Source: Saccharibacter sp. 17.LH.SD
Lineage (GTDB): Bacteria > Pseudomonadota > Alphaproteobacteria > Acetobacterales > Acetobacteraceae
Direction: 5' to 3'
Length of the DNA: 64,000 nt
NCBI RefSeq assembly: GCF_009834805.1
Contig: NZ_WVHO01000010.1
Location: 248,001-312,000, forward strand
The position numbers and the translations under genes were made by a program. Of the stretch, positions 36,224 to 46,025 are shown one piece after another (the stretch's first letter is position 1; each line of letters starts with the position of its first letter). Below the pieces are notes generated by a model. It ran no database searches and was not told the origin of the DNA. It was given only the letters and a program-made list of their open reading frames with translations.

Positions 36224-38050
36224 ATGGCTAACCAGCAGGATCCATTCCGCAAAGCCTCGTTTGCCACGCTGCGTGCACTGAGTGGTCAGAAAGAGATTGA
36301 CGATACGGTCAATCTCTCGACCTTGGATGCAGAGGATCTCTCCGCTGAGCAGCAACAAGAAATCCGTGGCGAGATTGATGCGTCAGCACTGCGTCAGCGT
36401 TACCATGATCCACATCTATCACCCGTCATGGCTGATCCTGAAGCACGCCAAATCTTTGATGCTGTCGAGCAGGCGCGTTACGAGGTTTATGGCTCTCGCC
36501 ATCTGGCAGGTGTGCGCGCCAATTTACAAAAACGCCTTGAACGCCGTTACGCCGAACTCAATGCTCATACCATGAGCAAACGGGAAGATATGCCGGCCTC
36601 GCTGGCTCTGGAACTCCTAACGCGTGAAGCACTCTCCCAAACGCCATTGGCCGCGTCTTTAGAAAGCCCGGCCCTCGAAAAATGGCGTCATTCCCTCAGC
36701 GCTCAAGCTAAAAAAGCGCTGAGTCACATGGCCGAAACGCAGAGCGACCAACGTCAATTCTCTCAAGTAAGCAAAAAGCTGATTGAAGAATGCGGCTTAC
36801 ATCCCAAAAAGAATGAAGCAGAGTCTGAGACGGCGCCTCCCTCAGGCGATCAAAACTCTGATGATCAAGAAAGCGAAGCCTCTTCAACATCGCATTCTGA
36901 TAGTCAGGGAGAAGAGAGCGCACCGGAAACAAGCGATACCCCAAGCCAAGAAGCTACAGATGGAAGGAGTGCGAGCGAAGGGGCGACCTCTGAAGAAATG
37001 GAGGCGCTTCTTGCCGCTGGTGAGCATGGAAATGAGGAAGCCGCCGGTCCATCTTCTGATTCGCCTGCACCGCATTCTGATGCACAACATGATAACTACC
37101 GTGTTTACACGCGGGAATTTGATGAAGAGGTTCAAGCTTCCGACCTTTGTGACCCTGAAGAACTCGACCTTCTGAGGGAAACGCTTGATACACAGCTTGA
37201 ACAGACACAGGAATTTGTCGCCCGCCTCGCCCATAGGCTTCAACGCCGTCTTCTGGCGCAACAACAACGCCGATGGTTCTTTGATCAAGAAGAAGGCATT
37301 CTAGATTCAGCTCGCTTGCCGCGGATTATCAGCAATCCTTCGCTGCCTCTTTCGTACAAACGTGAAGGGGAGACCGAATTTCGGGATACAGTCGTCACCT
37401 TGTTGATTGATAACTCCGGATCAATGCGTGGCCGGCCCATTACCACGGCGGCTATTTGTGGGGATATTTTAGGACGCATTCTCGAACGTTGTGGCGTGAA
37501 GGTGGAAATCCTAGGCTTTACGACACGCGCCTGGAAAGGTGGGCAAAGTCGCGCCAAATGGTTGCAAAATAACCGCCCATCCCAGCCGGGCCGTCTCAAT
37601 GACCTCCGCCATATCGTCTACAAAGCAGCGGATACACCTTGGCGACGTGCTCGGCGTAATCTTGGCCTTATGCTTCGTGAAGGAATCCTGAAAGAAAATA
37701 TTGATGGTGAGTCTCTGCTCTGGGCTTGGCAGCGCCTAAAACATCGCCCTGAACATCGTCGTATTTTGATGGTCATTTCCGACGGTGCTCCTGTTGATGA
37801 CAGCACATCAACGGCCAATGGCCCCGACTACCTAGACCATCACCTCCATCATGTTATCCGGAAACTGGAGCATGACCCCAGTGGCGAGCTTTTAGCAATT
37901 GGCATTGGCCATGATGTCACACGTTATTACGAGAATAGTGTCACCATCGGTTCTGAAGAAGACCTCGGCGATACGATGGTTGCACAGCTTACTTCTCTCT
38001 TTAGTCCCCATTCAGGGCGAAAAATTAAAGGCTCTAAGCTTATTAGATAG
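36224..38050 (+). CDS. cobT: Cobaltochelatase subunit CobT-like
   Basis: CobT partners CobS in the aerobic cobaltochelatase complex. This 608-residue protein has a long acidic, low-complexity region (about residues 205-290) and a C-terminal von Willebrand A domain with the metal site [13 protein letters not shown] and [12 protein letters not shown]. The length and layout match CobT. It is co-transcribed with cobS. In some alphaproteobacteria cobST occur without cobN, so the complex may have another role. Confidence 0.92.
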   Translation: MANQQDPFRKASFATLRALSGQKEIDDTVNLSTLDAEDLSAEQQQEIRGEIDASALRQRYHDPHLSPVMADPEARQIFDAVEQARYEVYGSRHLAGVRANLQKRLERRYAELNAHTMSKREDMPASLALELLTREALSQTPLAASLESPALEKWRHSLSAQAKKALSHMAETQSDQRQFSQVSKKLIEECGLHPKKNEAESETAPPSGDQNSDDQESEASSTSHSDSQGEESAPETSDTPSQEATDGRSASEGATSEEMEALLAAGEHGNEEAAGPSSDSPAPHSDAQHDNYRVYTREFDEEVQASDLCDPEELDLLRETLDTQLEQTQEFVARLAHRLQRRLLAQQQRRWFFDQEEGILDSARLPRIISNPSLPLSYKREGETEFRDTVVTLLIDNSGSMRGRPITTAAICGDILGRILERCGVKVEILGFTTRAWKGGQSRAKWLQNNRPSQPGRLNDLRHIVYKAADTPWRRARRNLGLMLREGILKENIDGESLLWAWQRLKHRPEHRRILMVISDGAPVDDSTSTANGPDYLDHHLHHVIRKLEHDPSGELLAIGIGHDVTRYYENSVTIGSEEDLGDTMVAQLTSLFSPHSGRKIKGSKLIR

Positions 38051-38272
38051 GTAAGGCACGTATAACCCTCAAATAATGATCTTTTTGACCTTACCATGTT
38101 CTTGAAATACAAAATTGTTTATAGAGAGCTGGTAGGTTGGTATCATTCTAGGATAGCTTCTTCCAAGTATGTCGCATTTTTTCAATGACATCGGAGGGCC
38201 ATACTTCTTTCTAACATTGTCTGATGACTCAGAACATATGGTGTCGACCAATATTCAGGATTCAATCCAACG

Positions 38273-39157
38273 ATGACTTCTTTCTCTTTTCAGCGGAAGC
38301 TTTCTATTATAGGCGCCTTCGCAGCGAGTATAGCGGCGCCAGCCATCGCTCACGCCAGCATCCTCCCACAAATTCCTGCCTCCTGCTTTACCTATACAGT
38401 AGGGCATGAAGACGCGGCCCCTAATCAGCTTGATGCCAAGAGCTTCCATGCAGAGCTTACGGGCACGGGATATTCTCTCAATGTCGCATCTACCAAGATG
38501 GTCGACCATGATAAGAAGCTCGATTCTGCTGGGTTAAGCCGCGTCAATGCAGCTTCCGCTTATGCAGCACTCACTGCCTATCATCGCGGCGTAAGCCAAA
38601 ACTGCCTTCAGCAACCCATTCCAGAGACGGATGAAATCAAGGGTTCACGCCCAGAAGCTACATGGTCTGGCGTCACCTTATCTCATGCGGGCAAGAAAGA
38701 CATCCATTTACAAGCTGTTCACATAAACGTTGTCAGCTCAACACCAACGATCCATATTCTTTTTGCAGCATCGGGCCTTCCACATGATATCAGCCCGATC
38801 ATGCCAAGCTCGCTTTCTGGTGATATTGACTTCACGCCTGCCCCTCATCCGCCTTACGAAGTGGCTCTTAACAGCATGAAGAGTACAATTGGCACGAGCA
38901 CCATCGAAGGGCACGGCACAATGAATGTGGCTCAAAGTATTAAAGCGTCACAGGCCAATATTCATCTTACCATCAGTCATATCGGCAGTCTCATTGACCA
39001 AGTCAAAAAAGTTGCCCCCCTCAAAATCACCACAGCATTGCTAATCGCTCGTCTCATGGGTGACAATGAGGGAGACCATCGCACGGGTTGGACGATTAAA
39101 CTAAATAATGGTGAAATGCTCGTGAACGGTGTGTCCGTTCCTATGATTTTCCCATAA
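38273..39157 (+). CDS. Secreted protein of unknown function
   Basis: This 294-residue protein has a signal peptide (IGAFAASIAAPAIAHAS, cleavage likely after AHA) and is probably periplasmic. The mature part is beta-rich in appearance, with the repeated style of alternating hydrophobic residues seen in DUF2125 proteins, but I cannot assign it with confidence. Two cysteines (ASCFTY and QNCLQQ) lie in the first third. It is preceded by about 220 bases without a gene, in which I see only a weak GGTAAGG/CCTTACC inverted repeat near 38050-38095. A strong terminator follows. Confidence 0.75.
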   Translation: MTSFSFQRKLSIIGAFAASIAAPAIAHASILPQIPASCFTYTVGHEDAAPNQLDAKSFHAELTGTGYSLNVASTKMVDHDKKLDSAGLSRVNAASAYAALTAYHRGVSQNCLQQPIPETDEIKGSRPEATWSGVTLSHAGKKDIHLQAVHINVVSSTPTIHILFAASGLPHDISPIMPSSLSGDIDFTPAPHPPYEVALNSMKSTIGTSTIEGHGTMNVAQSIKASQANIHLTISHIGSLIDQVKKVAPLKITTALLIARLMGDNEGDHRTGWTIKLNNGEMLVNGVSVPMIFP

Positions 39158-39186
39158 ATCTTCCAGCTTATAGACACACGTAACAC

Positions 39187-39222
39187 ACAGCCCTCACCTT
39201 TCCTTCAGTGAGGGCTGTTTTG
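39187..39222 (+). terminator. Rho-independent terminator after the secreted-protein gene
   Basis: CAGCCCTCAC and GTGAGGGCTG pair over ten bases with a ten-base loop, and TTTTGT follows on the plus strand. The position, 30 bases past the stop, makes it the terminator of the upstream gene. Confidence 0.85.
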
Positions 39223-39249
39223 TATCCGTTGGACAATCTTCCCTGTCTG

Positions 39250-42200
39250 TTATCGATTTTCTAATCGATTCACACCTTGGATGGTGCTCAAACGCTCCGC
39301 TAGACGCGGCGTAACACGATAAGAAAGCGGAAGCGTAATCTCCACATCACGTGTTTCAGCCAAAGATGGCAACAAAACAACACGCCCTCGTCCCCCGCGC
39401 AAAGGTTCAAGTGTTTCTCGAATCTGCTCAAGAGCTTCTTGGCGATCAATCCAGACACGTAGCTCTCCAGCTTCCTCTGCTGCAGCACGTTCAAGATCGA
39501 CAACATGCTGAGCCGTAATCCGCATAGCATCGCCATCCAGCTTTAACTCGGCATGAACTAAAACCGCCTGCCCCGCTACAAGAAGATCACGGCATCCAAG
39601 CAACGTCTCCGAGAAGAGCGTCACCTCACATCCACCGCTGGAATCCGTTAAATTCACCCAGGCCATTTTTTTACCTGTGCGCGTGGGACGCTCTTTTTTA
39701 TCCACCACACAACCTGCGATACGCACCCGTGTCACGCCATTTTGCGCTAAACGCTCAAGTTGTATAGCGGGCACAACCCCCATACGGCGCAAAACCTTAC
39801 TGTAACCATCCAATGGATGGGCACTCATATGGAACCCAATAACCGCCGCTTCATGCGAAAGACGCTCAAAATCTGGCCAAGGCCTTACAGATTTGAGGCG
39901 TAATATCTCCCGGGTGGTGTCATCACTTCCCCCAAACAGACCAACCTGCCCCACTTGCTTCTCATGGGCGCGCGCCTGCGCCCGGCGCATAATAAGTTCA
40001 GCACTCGCAAAAACTGTATGACGGTCAGGCACAAGGCTGTCGAACGCCCCTGCCTTTGCCAAACTTTCTAGCTGGATTTTATTGATATGTTTGGAATCAC
40101 ACCGTTCGGCAAAATCCGTTATGTCACGAAAAGGCGTCTCACCACGATCCCGCACCAATCCTTCCATCGCGACAGCACCAACACGCTTCACGGCTGACAG
40201 CGCGTAACGGATAGCGAGCCGTCCATCTTCAAGCTTTTCAATCGAGAAATCTGCTTGTGAACGATTCATATCAACCGGAAGAATGGGAATCTCCATTCGC
40301 TTCGCTTCTTGGCAAAGAGCCGCTAATTTTTCGGTTTTTTCACGAGCAAGCGACATACAGCCCGCCAAGAATGCCACAGGATGATTCGCCTTCATCCACG
40401 CCGTTTGATACGACACTAATGCGTAAGCCGCCGCGTGGGATTTATTAAATCCATAATCGGCAAACTTCGCCATGAGATCAAAAACCTCTTCAGCTTTCTC
40501 AGGCGTGATGCCGCGCTTTACCGCACCTTCTCGAAAAATAGCGCGTTGCTTTTCCATTTCCGATGCAATTTTTTTACCCATAGCACGGCGCAAAATATCC
40601 GCCCCACCCAGACTATAACCCGCCATCTTCTGGGCAATCTGCATCACCTGCTCCTGATAGACCATGATTCCATAAGTCTCTTCCAGGATAGGGCGAATCT
40701 CTTCATGAGGCGGCGACCATTCCGCCCCATGTTTCCGTCGGCAATATTCAGGAATATTGGCCATTGGCCCTGGGCGATATAAGGACACGCCTGCAATAAG
40801 ATCTTCCATACGGCTGGCGGCCATTTGTTTCAGCATGTCACGCATGCCTGCACCTTCGAACTGGAACACACCCGCTGTGTCGCCACGCGCCATCATGTCG
40901 AAGGTTTTTTTATCATCCAGTGGGATATGAGAGAGATCGACCTCAATCCCTAGACCTTTTAGAAAATCCACTCCCCTCTTCAGAATCGTCAACGTTGTCA
41001 GGCCAAGAAAGTCGAACTTGACCAGACCAGCCTGCTCAACAAATTTCATATTATATTGAGTGACCAACATATCACTGCGCGGGTCTCGGTAGAGCGGCAC
41101 CAACTCCACAAGGTTACGATCCCCAATCACGACCCCGGCAGCATGCGTTGAGGCGTGGCGGAAAAGCCCTTCAAGCTGCAAGGCAATTTCCAACAAACGG
41201 CGAAGGGTTTCATCACCATCGCGCATTTCTTGCAATCGTGGCTCTTCTTCAATGGCCTTTGCTAAAGGTGTCGGCTTTGCGGGATTATTCGGAATAAGTT
41301 CCGCAACACGATTCACCATTCCATAAGGAAGCCCTAAAACACGGCCAACATCACGCACTGCGGCCTTAGCTTGCAACTTTCCGAACGTAATAATCTGTGC
41401 GACTCGTTCATTGCCATATTCTTCGCGAACATAACGAATCACCTCGTCACGTCGATCTTGGCAAAAATCGATATCAAAGTCCGGCATGGACACACGTTCT
41501 GGATTGAGAAATCGCTCAAACAGCAGGCCAAAAGGAATCGGATCAATATCGGTAATCGTTAAGGCATAAGCAACAAGTGACCCTGCGCCGGACCCACGAC
41601 CAGGCCCAACAGGAATTCCATGCGCCTTTGCCCATTGAATGAAGTCCGCCACGATTAAAAAATAGCCTGGGAACCCCATGCTCACGATAATATCGAGCTC
41701 TGTTTCCAGGCGCTCCTTATACATCGTGCGGCATTCATGCTGATTGGCCATAACAGCCAAGCGCTTTTCAAGCCCCTCCCGGGCCATCGCCCGTAATGTC
41801 TCTTCTTCCGTCGCCCCTTCATTAACCTTGGGGCAAACCGGCAAAAGCGGCTGACGTGTTGTCGCTGCCACAGCGCAATAGCGCGCAATCATCACTGTAT
41901 TATCACACGCATCTGGTAGATCGTGGAATAAAGCACGCATCTCCGCCGGTGTTTTAAACCATGCTTGAGACGAAACCCGCCACCGATCCTCTTCCGCCAT
42001 CGTGCGCCCTTGGGCGATACAGAGCAGCGCATCATGGGCTTCATGCATATCTGGGCGCGGGAAGAAGCACTCATTGGTCGCCACAAGAGGAATATCCATC
42101 TCATCGGCCAAACGAATCAGCGCTGGTTCCGTAATCTCTTCCCCTGGCTCATCCAGACGGTTGATCTCAACGGCAAGATAATCTCCGAAAGAAGCCTTTA

Positions 42201-42675
42201 ACCTCTCAAGAAGCGCCCGCGCCGCACTCTCTTGTTCAGAGAGAAGCAGCCTATTAAGAGGCCCGCGATTCCCCCCTGTTAAAAGAAAAAGTCCTGCTGA
42301 ACGTTCACATAATATATCCAACGTTACGCAGGGATCAGACGAATCGCCCCCTATAAAACCTTGAGAAGATAAATATTGAAGATTCTCGAGCCCTTCTTCT
42401 GTACGCGCCAACACCACGACCGGTTCTGCCGGTGTTCCAGGCTTGTCACTATGAGGTGGCAAGCCTATCTGGCATCCGACAATAGGCTGCACCCCAGCCT
42501 TACGGCATGTCAGGGAAAACTCTAATGCCCCAAATAAATTACCACTATCGGTTAAAGCGACCGCTGGCATCTCGTTGCGCACTGCGAGATCAACAAGTTC
42601 CGCAGCCCGAATAGCCCCTTGGCTAAGAGAATACGCCGAATGATTACGAAGATGGATAAAATCAGCATGAGACAT
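39250..42675 (-). CDS. dnaE: DNA polymerase III, alpha subunit
   Basis: This is the main replicative polymerase (1141 residues). The N-terminal PHP domain begins MSHADFIHLRNHSAYSLSQGAIR, and the palm motifs GPGRGSGAGSLVAYAL and FDIDFCQDRRDEVI are present, the latter holding the catalytic aspartates. YRPGPMANIPEYCRRKHG and GYNFNKSHAAAYAL-like text (DYGFNKSHAAAYALV) are also typical. An OB domain and a divergent C-terminus follow. I chose ATG 42675 with AGAGGC just upstream. It is the last gene of the lolC-lolD-dnaE part of a long minus-strand block. Confidence 0.97.
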   Translation of the reverse strand: MSHADFIHLRNHSAYSLSQGAIRAAELVDLAVRNEMPAVALTDSGNLFGALEFSLTCRKAGVQPIVGCQIGLPPHSDKPGTPAEPVVVLARTEEGLENLQYLSSQGFIGGDSSDPCVTLDILCERSAGLFLLTGGNRGPLNRLLLSEQESAARALLERLKASFGDYLAVEINRLDEPGEEITEPALIRLADEMDIPLVATNECFFPRPDMHEAHDALLCIAQGRTMAEEDRWRVSSQAWFKTPAEMRALFHDLPDACDNTVMIARYCAVAATTRQPLLPVCPKVNEGATEEETLRAMAREGLEKRLAVMANQHECRTMYKERLETELDIIVSMGFPGYFLIVADFIQWAKAHGIPVGPGRGSGAGSLVAYALTITDIDPIPFGLLFERFLNPERVSMPDFDIDFCQDRRDEVIRYVREEYGNERVAQIITFGKLQAKAAVRDVGRVLGLPYGMVNRVAELIPNNPAKPTPLAKAIEEEPRLQEMRDGDETLRRLLEIALQLEGLFRHASTHAAGVVIGDRNLVELVPLYRDPRSDMLVTQYNMKFVEQAGLVKFDFLGLTTLTILKRGVDFLKGLGIEVDLSHIPLDDKKTFDMMARGDTAGVFQFEGAGMRDMLKQMAASRMEDLIAGVSLYRPGPMANIPEYCRRKHGAEWSPPHEEIRPILEETYGIMVYQEQVMQIAQKMAGYSLGGADILRRAMGKKIASEMEKQRAIFREGAVKRGITPEKAEEVFDLMAKFADYGFNKSHAAAYALVSYQTAWMKANHPVAFLAGCMSLAREKTEKLAALCQEAKRMEIPILPVDMNRSQADFSIEKLEDGRLAIRYALSAVKRVGAVAMEGLVRDRGETPFRDITDFAERCDSKHINKIQLESLAKAGAFDSLVPDRHTVFASAELIMRRAQARAHEKQVGQVGLFGGSDDTTREILRLKSVRPWPDFERLSHEAAVIGFHMSAHPLDGYSKVLRRMGVVPAIQLERLAQNGVTRVRIAGCVVDKKERPTRTGKKMAWVNLTDSSGGCEVTLFSETLLGCRDLLVAGQAVLVHAELKLDGDAMRITAQHVVDLERAAAEEAGELRVWIDRQEALEQIRETLEPLRGGRGRVVLLPSLAETRDVEITLPLSYRVTPRLAERLSTIQGVNRLENR

Positions 42676-42742
42676 GCCTCTATTTATCACGCTCTCATCA
42701 AAGGCTGGAAGAATTTTCCGTTAAGGATTCGTCAATAACAGG

Positions 42743-43453
42743 CTACGAAAAAGGGATCATCGCCCCTTCTTGTAAGGTCATGATCCGATCTGTTGCCGCG
42801 GCAAGATCTTCATTATGCGTTGCGACCAAAACAGCCGTTCCCTCCTCTCGCACCACACGTGTGAGTTCCTGGAAAACGATTTCTGCTGTTTTAACATCCA
42901 AATTCCCTGTCGGCTCATCTGCCAACAACAAGCTTGGGTTATTCGCTAAGGCTCGCGCAATGGCTGTGCGCTGCTGCTCTCCGCCCGACATCTGACCCGG
43001 CAATGAATCAAGCTTAGTTTGAAGACCAAAGCGCCCCAATAAATCCTCGGCCCGTTTTCGAGCTTCATAGCGTGACTGCCCTGCGACCATTTGGGGCAAC
43101 ATAACATTCTCACACGCCGTAAATTCTCCAAGGAGATGATGAAATTGATAAACAAATCCAATCTCATCACGCCTAACAGCGGTACGCCCCTTCTCCCCCA
43201 AGGTTCGCGTTACACGCCCATTAACGATCACATCGCCAGAATCAGGAAGTTCGAGCAAACCCGCAATATGCAATAAGGTCGACTTGCCCGTGCCACTCGG
43301 CGCAACAAGCGCCACCATTTCTTCACACTCTAGCGAAAAATGAACGTCCTTCAATACCTCAAGCGTCTTATCCCCTGAGCGAAAAGAACGGGCCACATGA
43401 TGCAATTTCAGAGCATGAGGCGAAGATGAAGAAGATGTTGTCATATCACTCAT
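42743..43453 (-). CDS. lolD: Lipoprotein-releasing ABC transporter, ATPase
   Basis: LolD powers release of outer-membrane lipoproteins from the inner membrane to LolA. The 236-residue protein has Walker A VAPSGTGKSTLLHIAGLLE, the Q-loop FVYQFHHLLGEF, the signature MSGGEQQRTAIARAL and Walker B LLLADEPTGNLD. It overlaps the lolC stop by eight bases (ATGAGTGA-type). MacB and FtsE are related, but the pairing with the LolC-type permease supports LolD. Confidence 0.93.
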   Translation of the reverse strand: MSDMTTSSSSSPHALKLHHVARSFRSGDKTLEVLKDVHFSLECEEMVALVAPSGTGKSTLLHIAGLLELPDSGDVIVNGRVTRTLGEKGRTAVRRDEIGFVYQFHHLLGEFTACENVMLPQMVAGQSRYEARKRAEDLLGRFGLQTKLDSLPGQMSGGEQQRTAIARALANNPSLLLADEPTGNLDVKTAEIVFQELTRVVREEGTAVLVATHNEDLAAATDRIMTLQEGAMIPFS

Positions 43454-44693
43454 GTCTTAACGCCTCGACAGGATCCGTTTTCGCCGCGCGCCATGAGGGA
43501 TACAACGTCGCAAGCAAGGAAAGCACGAGAGACAATACCACTACTTCAATCACCTGAGACCAGACCAACCGCGCCGGTAACCGCGAAAGAAAATACACTT
43601 CCGAATTAAAAAGATTTGTCCCTGTGAGATGCTCCAATACGTGCCGAATACGCTCAATATTAAGCGCAAACGCGATCCCTAAGGCCGTCCCAAAGCACGT
43701 GCCGATCACCCCAACAGCCGCACCACACATCAGAAAAATACGCATGATGGACGCACGGCTTACGCCAAAGGTTCGCAAAATAGCAATGTCACGCGTCTTA
43801 TCCTTCACCATCATAATCAAGGATGAAATGACATTAAACGCCGCTACCAGAATGATAAGCGTGAGGATCAAGAACATGACATTCTGTTCCACCGTTACCG
43901 CATCTAAAAAGCCATTCGCACTTTGCGCCCAACTCACCACATTGAGCCTTGGATCATCTAAAACACGCGTAATCTCGCGGCCTACAGGAACCACATTAAG
44001 AGAATCCGTTGTGTTAATTTGAATGACCGAAACCGCTTTATCCATCAAGAGAAAGCTTTGTGCGGCAGCCAACGGCATAAGCACCACATTGCTGTTATAA
44101 TCGTTCCAGTTCGCATCAAAAATCGCTACGACATGGACACGATGCACACGCGGCACCATCCCAAAAGGCGTTGACCGACCATTGGGCGACAAGATCGTCA
44201 TGGACGAGCCAACGTGCAGACCCGCCCGTGCGGCCATCGTCACGCCAATGGCCACGGCATCATTGCCTTTGAAATTATCTAAACTTCCGTCAAAGACCCC
44301 TGAGTTTAACGCAGGCCATCCTCGCAAATCCTCAAGGGAAATCCCTTGGAGAGCCGCACCCGTCGAGTAGCTCTCCGCTTCAGCAAGAACTGTCCCTTGT
44401 GCCATTGGAATAACGCGACGAACCCCTGGAACCCGTTGAATACGCGCAACATCTTCCGGATAGTCTGTAATCGTTTTCCCATAAGCATAAACGTTGAGAT
44501 CACCATGAAGGCCGAGAATGCGTCCCATCAAATCTGATTTGAACCCATTCATCACCGCCATCACGATAATAAGCGTCGCCACCCCAAGCATGATTCCCAC
44601 CAAAGAGAATAATGCGATAAGCGACGCAAAACGTTCACCTCTGCGCGTTCGCAGATAACGTAAGGCAATGGTACGTTCAAAGCGCCCAAACAT
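43446..44693 (-). CDS. lolC: Lipoprotein-releasing ABC transporter, permease
   Basis: This 415-residue protein is a LolC/LolE-family permease with the N-terminal helix FASLIALFSLVGIMLGVATLIIVMAVMNGF, a large periplasmic domain and three more C-terminal helices. A single permease gene beside lolD is usual in alphaproteobacteria, where the two LolC/LolE roles are combined. It is three bases downstream of proS. The complex would hand lipoproteins to a LolA protein such as the one at 33.5 kb. Confidence 0.92.
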   Translation of the reverse strand: MFGRFERTIALRYLRTRRGERFASLIALFSLVGIMLGVATLIIVMAVMNGFKSDLMGRILGLHGDLNVYAYGKTITDYPEDVARIQRVPGVRRVIPMAQGTVLAEAESYSTGAALQGISLEDLRGWPALNSGVFDGSLDNFKGNDAVAIGVTMAARAGLHVGSSMTILSPNGRSTPFGMVPRVHRVHVVAIFDANWNDYNSNVVLMPLAAAQSFLLMDKAVSVIQINTTDSLNVVPVGREITRVLDDPRLNVVSWAQSANGFLDAVTVEQNVMFLILTLIILVAAFNVISSLIMMVKDKTRDIAILRTFGVSRASIMRIFLMCGAAVGVIGTCFGTALGIAFALNIERIRHVLEHLTGTNLFNSEVYFLSRLPARLVWSQVIEVVVLSLVLSLLATLYPSWRAAKTDPVEALRHE

Positions 44694-44696
44694 GCG

Positions 44697-46013
44697 CTAG
44701 TTCAGCCCCACTTTTGCAAGAGCTTCATCAACGGACAGCTCTAAACGCTCTCCTGTTGCGCGGCGTTTCAATTCAACCATGCCATTTTTCGCGCCACGTG
44801 GCCCGATGATAATCTGCCAAGGATGCCCCATCAGATCCGCATCATTAAATTTGACGCCGGCCCTCTCTGAACGATCATCATAAAGCAACCCTTCTGGATC
44901 ACACTGATAGAAGCGCTCACACAAAGCATCGCAGCTTTCATCACCAGGGCGCAAATTCAAAATAGCCGCACGATATGGCGCGACATTATCCGGCCAGATA
45001 ATGCCATGATCATCATGAGATGCCTCAATAATCGCCCCAACAAGGCGCGACACCCCAATACCGTAAGAACCCATATGAGGATGGAACGCCGTGCCATCAG
45101 CACCGCTCACACTCACACCCATCGCCTCGGTATATTTTGTACCGAAATAAAAGATGTGACCAACCTCGATCCCACGACCAGAGCGACGCTTATCTTCCGG
45201 CACATTCTGCCATGACGCTTCGTCATGTTTCTCATCGGTTGCCGAATACGTTTTAGAGACAATCTCTTTCAGCGCATCCAAATCTTCAGATTTTTGCGGA
45301 TCTAATGGCGACGTCCCCCAATCCATCAAATCCCAATCATGATGGTAGAAAACTTCGCTTTCCCCTGTTGGCGCGAGAACCAAAAATTCGTGGCTTAAAT
45401 CCCCACCAATAGGCCCCGTATCTGCAGCCATTGGCACGGCTTTTACACCTAACCGATGGAAGATGCGCAGGTAAGACAACATCATGCGAAAATAGCTGTA
45501 CCCTGCTTCTTCGTATGACGCATCGAAGGAATACCCATCCTTCATGTAAAATTCACGCCCACGCATCACACCAAAACGTGGACGAATCTCATCACGAAAT
45601 TTCCATTGGATATGGTACAATGTCTTCGGCAGCTCACGGTATGATTTAACCGTACTCCCGAACAAATCGGTCACCATCTCCTCATTCGTGGGCCCATAAA
45701 GCAATTCACGCTTTTGGCGGTCCTGAATGCGCAACATTTCAGGACCATAAGCATCATAGCGTCCTGAACGCTTCCACAAATCAGCCGACTGAAGGGTCGG
45801 CATCAAAACCTCTTGCCCACCAACGGCATCTTGCTCTTCACGCACAATAGTCGCGATACGGCGCAAAACCCGCAACCCAGCGGGAAGCCACGTATAAATA
45901 CCTGAAGCCGTTTGTCTAACCAGACCTGCACGCAACATAAGACGATGCGAGGCAATCTGTGCTTCGGCGGGAATTTCTTTAAGGGTCGGCTGAAATGCTT
46001 GGCTCAAACGCAT
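44697..46013 (-). CDS. proS: Prolyl-tRNA synthetase, short form
   Basis: This class II synthetase charges tRNA-Pro. The 438-residue length shows that the editing (INS) domain of E. coli ProRS is absent, the usual state in alphaproteobacteria. Motif 2 is in [25 protein letters not shown], and the motif 3 [16 protein letters not shown] is intact. Loss of the editing domain means mischarged Ala-tRNA-Pro must be cleared by a separate protein, not seen in this window. It lies between rnj and lolC. Confidence 0.96.
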   Translation of the reverse strand: MRLSQAFQPTLKEIPAEAQIASHRLMLRAGLVRQTASGIYTWLPAGLRVLRRIATIVREEQDAVGGQEVLMPTLQSADLWKRSGRYDAYGPEMLRIQDRQKRELLYGPTNEEMVTDLFGSTVKSYRELPKTLYHIQWKFRDEIRPRFGVMRGREFYMKDGYSFDASYEEAGYSYFRMMLSYLRIFHRLGVKAVPMAADTGPIGGDLSHEFLVLAPTGESEVFYHHDWDLMDWGTSPLDPQKSEDLDALKEIVSKTYSATDEKHDEASWQNVPEDKRRSGRGIEVGHIFYFGTKYTEAMGVSVSGADGTAFHPHMGSYGIGVSRLVGAIIEASHDDHGIIWPDNVAPYRAAILNLRPGDESCDALCERFYQCDPEGLLYDDRSERAGVKFNDADLMGHPWQIIIGPRGAKNGMVELKRRATGERLELSVDEALAKVGLN

Positions 46014-46025
46014 AAATGATTTTCC

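Noticed and set aside
36960-37130. Possible CRISPR-like or coding repeats in cobT
   Set aside because: The region is the acidic low-complexity linker typical of CobT, without regularly spaced repeats.
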